DNA from: Galeopsis tetrahit
Taxonomy: Eukaryota; Streptophyta; Magnoliopsida; Lamiales; Lamiaceae
Length of the DNA stretch: 64,000 bases
Direction of reading: 5' to 3'
Assembly: GCA_963675135.1 (NCBI GenBank)
Contig: OY776130.1
Span: 28,574,001 to 28,638,000 of the forward strand
This document shows, piece by piece, positions 60,411-64,000 of this stretch. The translations under genes and the position numbers were made by a program. Below the pieces are notes generated by a model that was given only the letters and a program-made list of their open reading frames with translations, was not told the origin of the DNA and ran no database searches. Positions within the stretch are counted from its first letter, which is position 1; each line of letters opens with the position of its first letter.

Positions 60411-60726
60411 TCACACTCGCCATTTTTATATTCATACACCGCATATTCAGATATGAGAAAGACAATCAAGGCATGATAATTATGTATAAGATCTCTTTCA
60501 AAAAGGAATAAAGCTTCATTGATTTATTGTCAATTTTCAACATAGGCCATAGATAACCTACGCCGGTCTCATTAAAAACCTCTTTACGGAAAAACCCCAA
60601 AGGGGAAACCCGTAGAGAGGGAAAAAGAGCTCCGGTGAAGCCACGAAATACATTAAGCAAAATACGAATCAATGCAAAAAATCACAAAGCAAAAGTCGTA
60701 AATGGTCTCAAGACCTTACACTTTCT
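60411..60726 (-). other. Tat-type post-pol sequence
   Basis: The minus strand carries GGGTTTCCCCTTTGGGGTTTTTCCG, a G/T-rich segment following integrase. The 68-codon frame here (60466-60672) has no homology and is not called. Confidence 0.5.
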
Positions 60727-63700
60727 TCAAATAAAGAATCTCTTCAAATGGCAAACGTTCTAGGGTCTAGCTATGTCAACCCCCTCCATGCTCTACAGTC
60801 TATAGGCTCCTCCCTTCAGTACCTGTGTGATTTTATAAGGCCCCTCCCAGTTGGGCTCTAATTTTCCCGTATTCTTTAGGGCATCAGCTCTTCTCAGCAC
60901 CAGGCCCCCCACTCTGAAGGACCTCGGGATCACTCTTCGGTCATATGCAGCTTTAATTCTGCTCTTATATCTTTCCGCACGTACTCTAACCATCTCTCTT
61001 TCTTCTTCCATTAAATCTAGGGCCTCTCTCATCAACCTCTCATTCTGATGTTCTTCAAATTGGGCAATTCGGTGAGACTGCAATACGGCCTCAGGAGGTA
61101 TCACCGCCGCAGCTCCGTAGACCAGCTGAAAGGGGGACTCTCCAGTTGCTGTCTTTGGACTAGTTCTGTATGACCACAATACATTATCTAACTCATTCAC
61201 CCATCCTCCTCCTATTTTCGTCAGCCTTGTTCGAATACCATCTACTATCGTTCGATTAGTAACCTCCACTTGTCCATTAGCTTGAGGATGAGCTACGGAG
61301 GTGAATCTCTGTATTATGTTTAGTCTTGCACACCATCCTCGTACATTTTCTCCGTTAAACTGTGTTCCATTATCGGAGACCAATATTCTGGGTACTCCGA
61401 ATCTGCAACAAATTTGTTTTCTCAAGAATTTAATCACATTTTCTTCATCTATCGTAGCCAGAGGAGCAGCTTCCACCCATTTGCTAAAATAGTCCACTGC
61501 TACTATCAGAAATTTTCTTCCTCCAGAGGCTGGAGGGAAAGGCCCTACCAAATCAATTCCCCACTTAGCAAAGGGACACGGAGAGTGCATAGCTCCCATC
61601 TCTTCCACAGGGGTCCTTATCAATGGACCATTTTTCTGACACTTGACACATTTTTTCACGAATTCCCTAGCGTCTTTTGTCATGGAGGGCCAATATAATC
61701 CAGCCCTTAAAGCTTTCTTCACCACTGCTTTGTATCCTTCATGACTAGCTGCATTACCTTCATGGATTTCTCTGAGTGTGTATCTTGCTTCTCGGGTTGA
61801 TATACACCTCAAATATGGTTGTGTGAACGATTTCTTGTATAAGTGCCCTCCGATGATACAATATTTGACCCGAAGGGCTCGGGTCTCTCTGGTGGTAGGG
61901 GCGTCTGTTCCCTTGGTGAGTTCCACCCATATAGCTCTTCTCCAATCGTCTCTCTCCTCAATGGAACCAATGGGGTTCTCCAAGGTCTCCCTTTCTGCTA
62001 CTACTAAGGTCACTGTTCCTTGTCTATCAAACTCTGTGGAGCTAGCGAGTTTGGAGAGGCTATCCGCCTGTATGTTTTTCTCTCGAGGTACCTGGATTAC
62101 CTCACAATTTTGGAATTTGCCCATCACTTCTTTGGCTCGTTCCAGATAGGCAGCCATCCTGCTATCTTTGGTTGTGTATTCTCCATTCACCTGTTGAACA
62201 ACTAATTGGGAGTCGGAGTATAGAGTTACCTTTGGAGCTCCCAATTCTAATGCCATCTCCATTCCTCTAATCAAGGCTTCGTACTCTGCTCCATTATTCG
62301 AGGTTATGATTTGAAACCTCACTGCAAATTGTAGGTCCTCTCCTTGAGGGCCCACCAGCACTATCCCTGCTCCACATCCGCTCAGAGTCACTGAGCCATC
62401 TACGTATACCTTCCATCCCTCGGCTTCCTCTGGTTTGGTCGACTCTTAGATGAAATCGGACAAAGCTTGGGCTTTTATGGCCTTTCGTGGCTCGAAATCC
62501 ACATCATATTCTTGGAGCTCTATCGCCCATCTCACCATCCTTCCCGAGAGGTCTGCTCGACCTATAACCTTTTTCGTAAGTTCAGGTCCCAGTTGGGTAC
62601 CTATCTTAGTGGCAAAGCCGAGTTTCCCTGGGAAGAGCTCCACGCTCATCAGCTCCTCGTCTTTTTTAACATTCACCTGTTCAGATGCTACTCCTTCAAC
62701 TTTCTTTCTCTTAACCTCAGGGTCGTCTCCTCTCGTCCGCTCCAGGCCCTTGGTCAGAGCTCTGTCCGCCATCTTTACAGACTCTGCGTAGCACTTCCGT
62801 GCTTGGTATTGATCTCCTCTTACTTCTCCCACCCCTGTGGCTGTAGGGAATTTCATTTTCATATGAAATGTAGAGATGATTGCCTGAAAGAGGTTCAGGC
62901 TAGGTCGTCCCATCACTACATTGTATGATGAGGGGATATCTACAATGAGGAACTCCACCAGGTGGACTTTTCGAGCTGGAGCGTCCCCCAATCCTACCTG
63001 TAACATTACTGATCCCAAGGGTTGGATGGCACCTCCGGAGAAACCATACAGGGAGGTATCTACAGGTCGCAGCTTCACACTCAGCTCCATTCTCTTGAAA
63101 CACTCAAAAAACATAATGTCAGCTGAGTTCCCCGTATCTATGAAGATTCGAGCAACGTCGAACCCCGCTATGTCGGTAGTGATCACCAGAGTATCGTTGT
63201 GATCTTCCTTAATTCCCTTCACATCCTCCGGCCCAAATCGGATATTGGGCATCTCTGTCATCCGTCCTACTTCTCTCAACTGACCTCCTTGCTCTGCTTT
63301 TAGAGCTCGGACACTCTGCTTTCTCTTCCGAAAGGAATCTCCATCGGCTGGCCCTCCCACAATCATGTGGATTACTCCTCTCTTCGGCGGTGGAGGGGGC
63401 ATGTCTTCGGCCGCCTCTCTGGTTTCCTTCTCTTCCGGTTTTCTTTCATGTTCTTTTCGCTTCTGCCCCCGAGGGCCCTGCCTGTCTCTAAATATAAATT
63501 CTTTCAGATGGCCCGCTTGGATCATCCTTTCAATCTCGTCTTTCAGGTGATAACACTGGTTTGTGTCATGTCCATATTCATTGTGAAATCGACAGAATCG
63601 ATCCGACTTGGGCTTCTGGGGTCCTCGACTTCTAGAGTATGGGAATTTCAAGTCAGGATGATCTCCTGCTACCTCCAATACTTCAGCAGGTTCAATTCTC

Positions 63701-64000
63701 AAGGGCGTGTATTTCTCAAACCTTCCGCGAGGGCCAGACCGGGAACCTCCGGAGGGGTTGCTGTCCCTTGTTGACCCGGAGGTCCGAGGGGCCTCTAGAC
63801 TGGATCGTCTGGAGGGGCCCTCTCTCCTCCTCTCTCGATCTTGTGGCCTGACCTCCAATCTCTTGGCTTTTCGAACCTCCTCTAGAGTGAGGTACTTTTC
63901 TGCTCTATGCAGCAACTCATCAAAGTTCTTAACCGGCTTCTTAGCTAAAGAGGAGAAAAAGTCTCCATCACGCAATCCGTTAGTAAGAGCGTTGATCTTC
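60727..64000 (-). pseudogene. Tat-type gag-pol without reverse transcriptase
   Basis: A single minus-strand frame runs from beyond 64000 to 60727, broken by only two stops (62446-62448 and 60790-60792). In order: gag C-terminus (TNGLRDGDFFSSLAKKP), zinc knuckle-like CRFHNEYGHDTNQCYHLKDE, protease (FIDTGNSADIMFFECF, VVMGRPSLN), then a jump from IGTQLGPELTKKVI straight to the tail of the RT/RNase H connection (DLSGRMVRWAIELQEYDV). Next come archaeal-type RNase H (NNGAEYEALIRGMEMAL, YSDSQLVVQQVNGEY), integrase zinc region (HEGNAASHEG, CVKCQKNG), catalytic D (WGIDLVGPFP), D (LVSDNGTQF), E (PQANGQVEVTNR) and the GPY tail. The whole reverse transcriptase is deleted in frame. Confidence 0.9.

Larger units (their letters stand above)
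55610..64000 (-). mobile_element. Tat/Retand-type Ty3/Gypsy retrotransposon (partial)
   Basis: On the minus strand the order is gag (off the right edge), protease, RNase H, integrase, a tandem repeat, an antisense ORF, polypurine tract and 3' LTR. The archaeal-type RNase H in front of integrase and an antisense ORF downstream of pol are features reported for the Tat lineage. The 5' LTR lies beyond the window. The reverse transcriptase is absent, so the copy is non-autonomous. Confidence 0.85.

Overview
The window is nuclear DNA of a flowering plant, most likely a eudicot. It has intron-containing plant genes, plant-type LTR retrotransposons (an Athila-like and a Tat-like Ty3/Gypsy element), AT-rich intergenic DNA, and many MULE, hAT, CACTA, Helitron, PIF/Harbinger and Stowaway-type elements. 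I recognise one intact host gene, a mitochondrial/plastid transcription termination factor-like (mTERF) gene at 1564-3294 on the minus strand. Everything else is mobile DNA, tandem repeats, or host gene fragments broken or carried by transposons.

Layout. 1-8.5 kb: the mTERF gene, then a MULE-like element, two Stowaway-like MITEs, a probable solo LTR and a fold-back repeat. 8.5-18.7 kb: a tandem array of about 239-bp units, each with a palindromic G-box, opened up by three insertions with 9-bp target duplications (8573-10626, 11124-11371, 11796-18391). The largest insertion carries a Ulp1-like (C48) cysteine protease gene plus captured pieces of a PPR gene and a CDK-like kinase gene. 18.7-21.7 kb: a tandem array of Helitron 5' ends closing in one Helitron-type 3' end. 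22.4-45.3 kb: a wrecked DXS gene (1-deoxy-D-xylulose-5-phosphate synthase, MEP pathway) on the plus strand, split in one exon by a hAT element (8-bp duplication CTATCAAC) and in another by an Athila-type retrotransposon (duplication CCAGA/CCAAA). 45.3-49.9 kb: a truncated CACTA element with a nested MULE. 51.1-55.4 kb: a PIF/Harbinger-like element with a nested MULE. 55.6 kb to the edge: a minus-strand Tat/Retand-type Gypsy element with 3' LTR, antisense extra ORF, an exact 124-bp-period tandem repeat, a pol that lacks its reverse transcriptase, and gag running off the edge.

The most striking structure is an 8.1-kb inverted repeat (23180-31312). Its two arms of about 4.04 kb appear identical apart from a two-unit difference in one TA tract, and are separated by a 43-bp loop. 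Each arm holds the right half of the hAT element, most DXS exons and the first 1.2 kb of the Athila LTR, in opposite orientations. The left arm lies wholly inside the hAT element, between its own ends. Transcription from the old DXS promoter (TATA box at 22422) would give a long hairpin RNA containing DXS exon sequence, so the locus is a candidate natural source of small RNAs against functional DXS paralogues. The alternative is that the palindrome is an assembly artefact.
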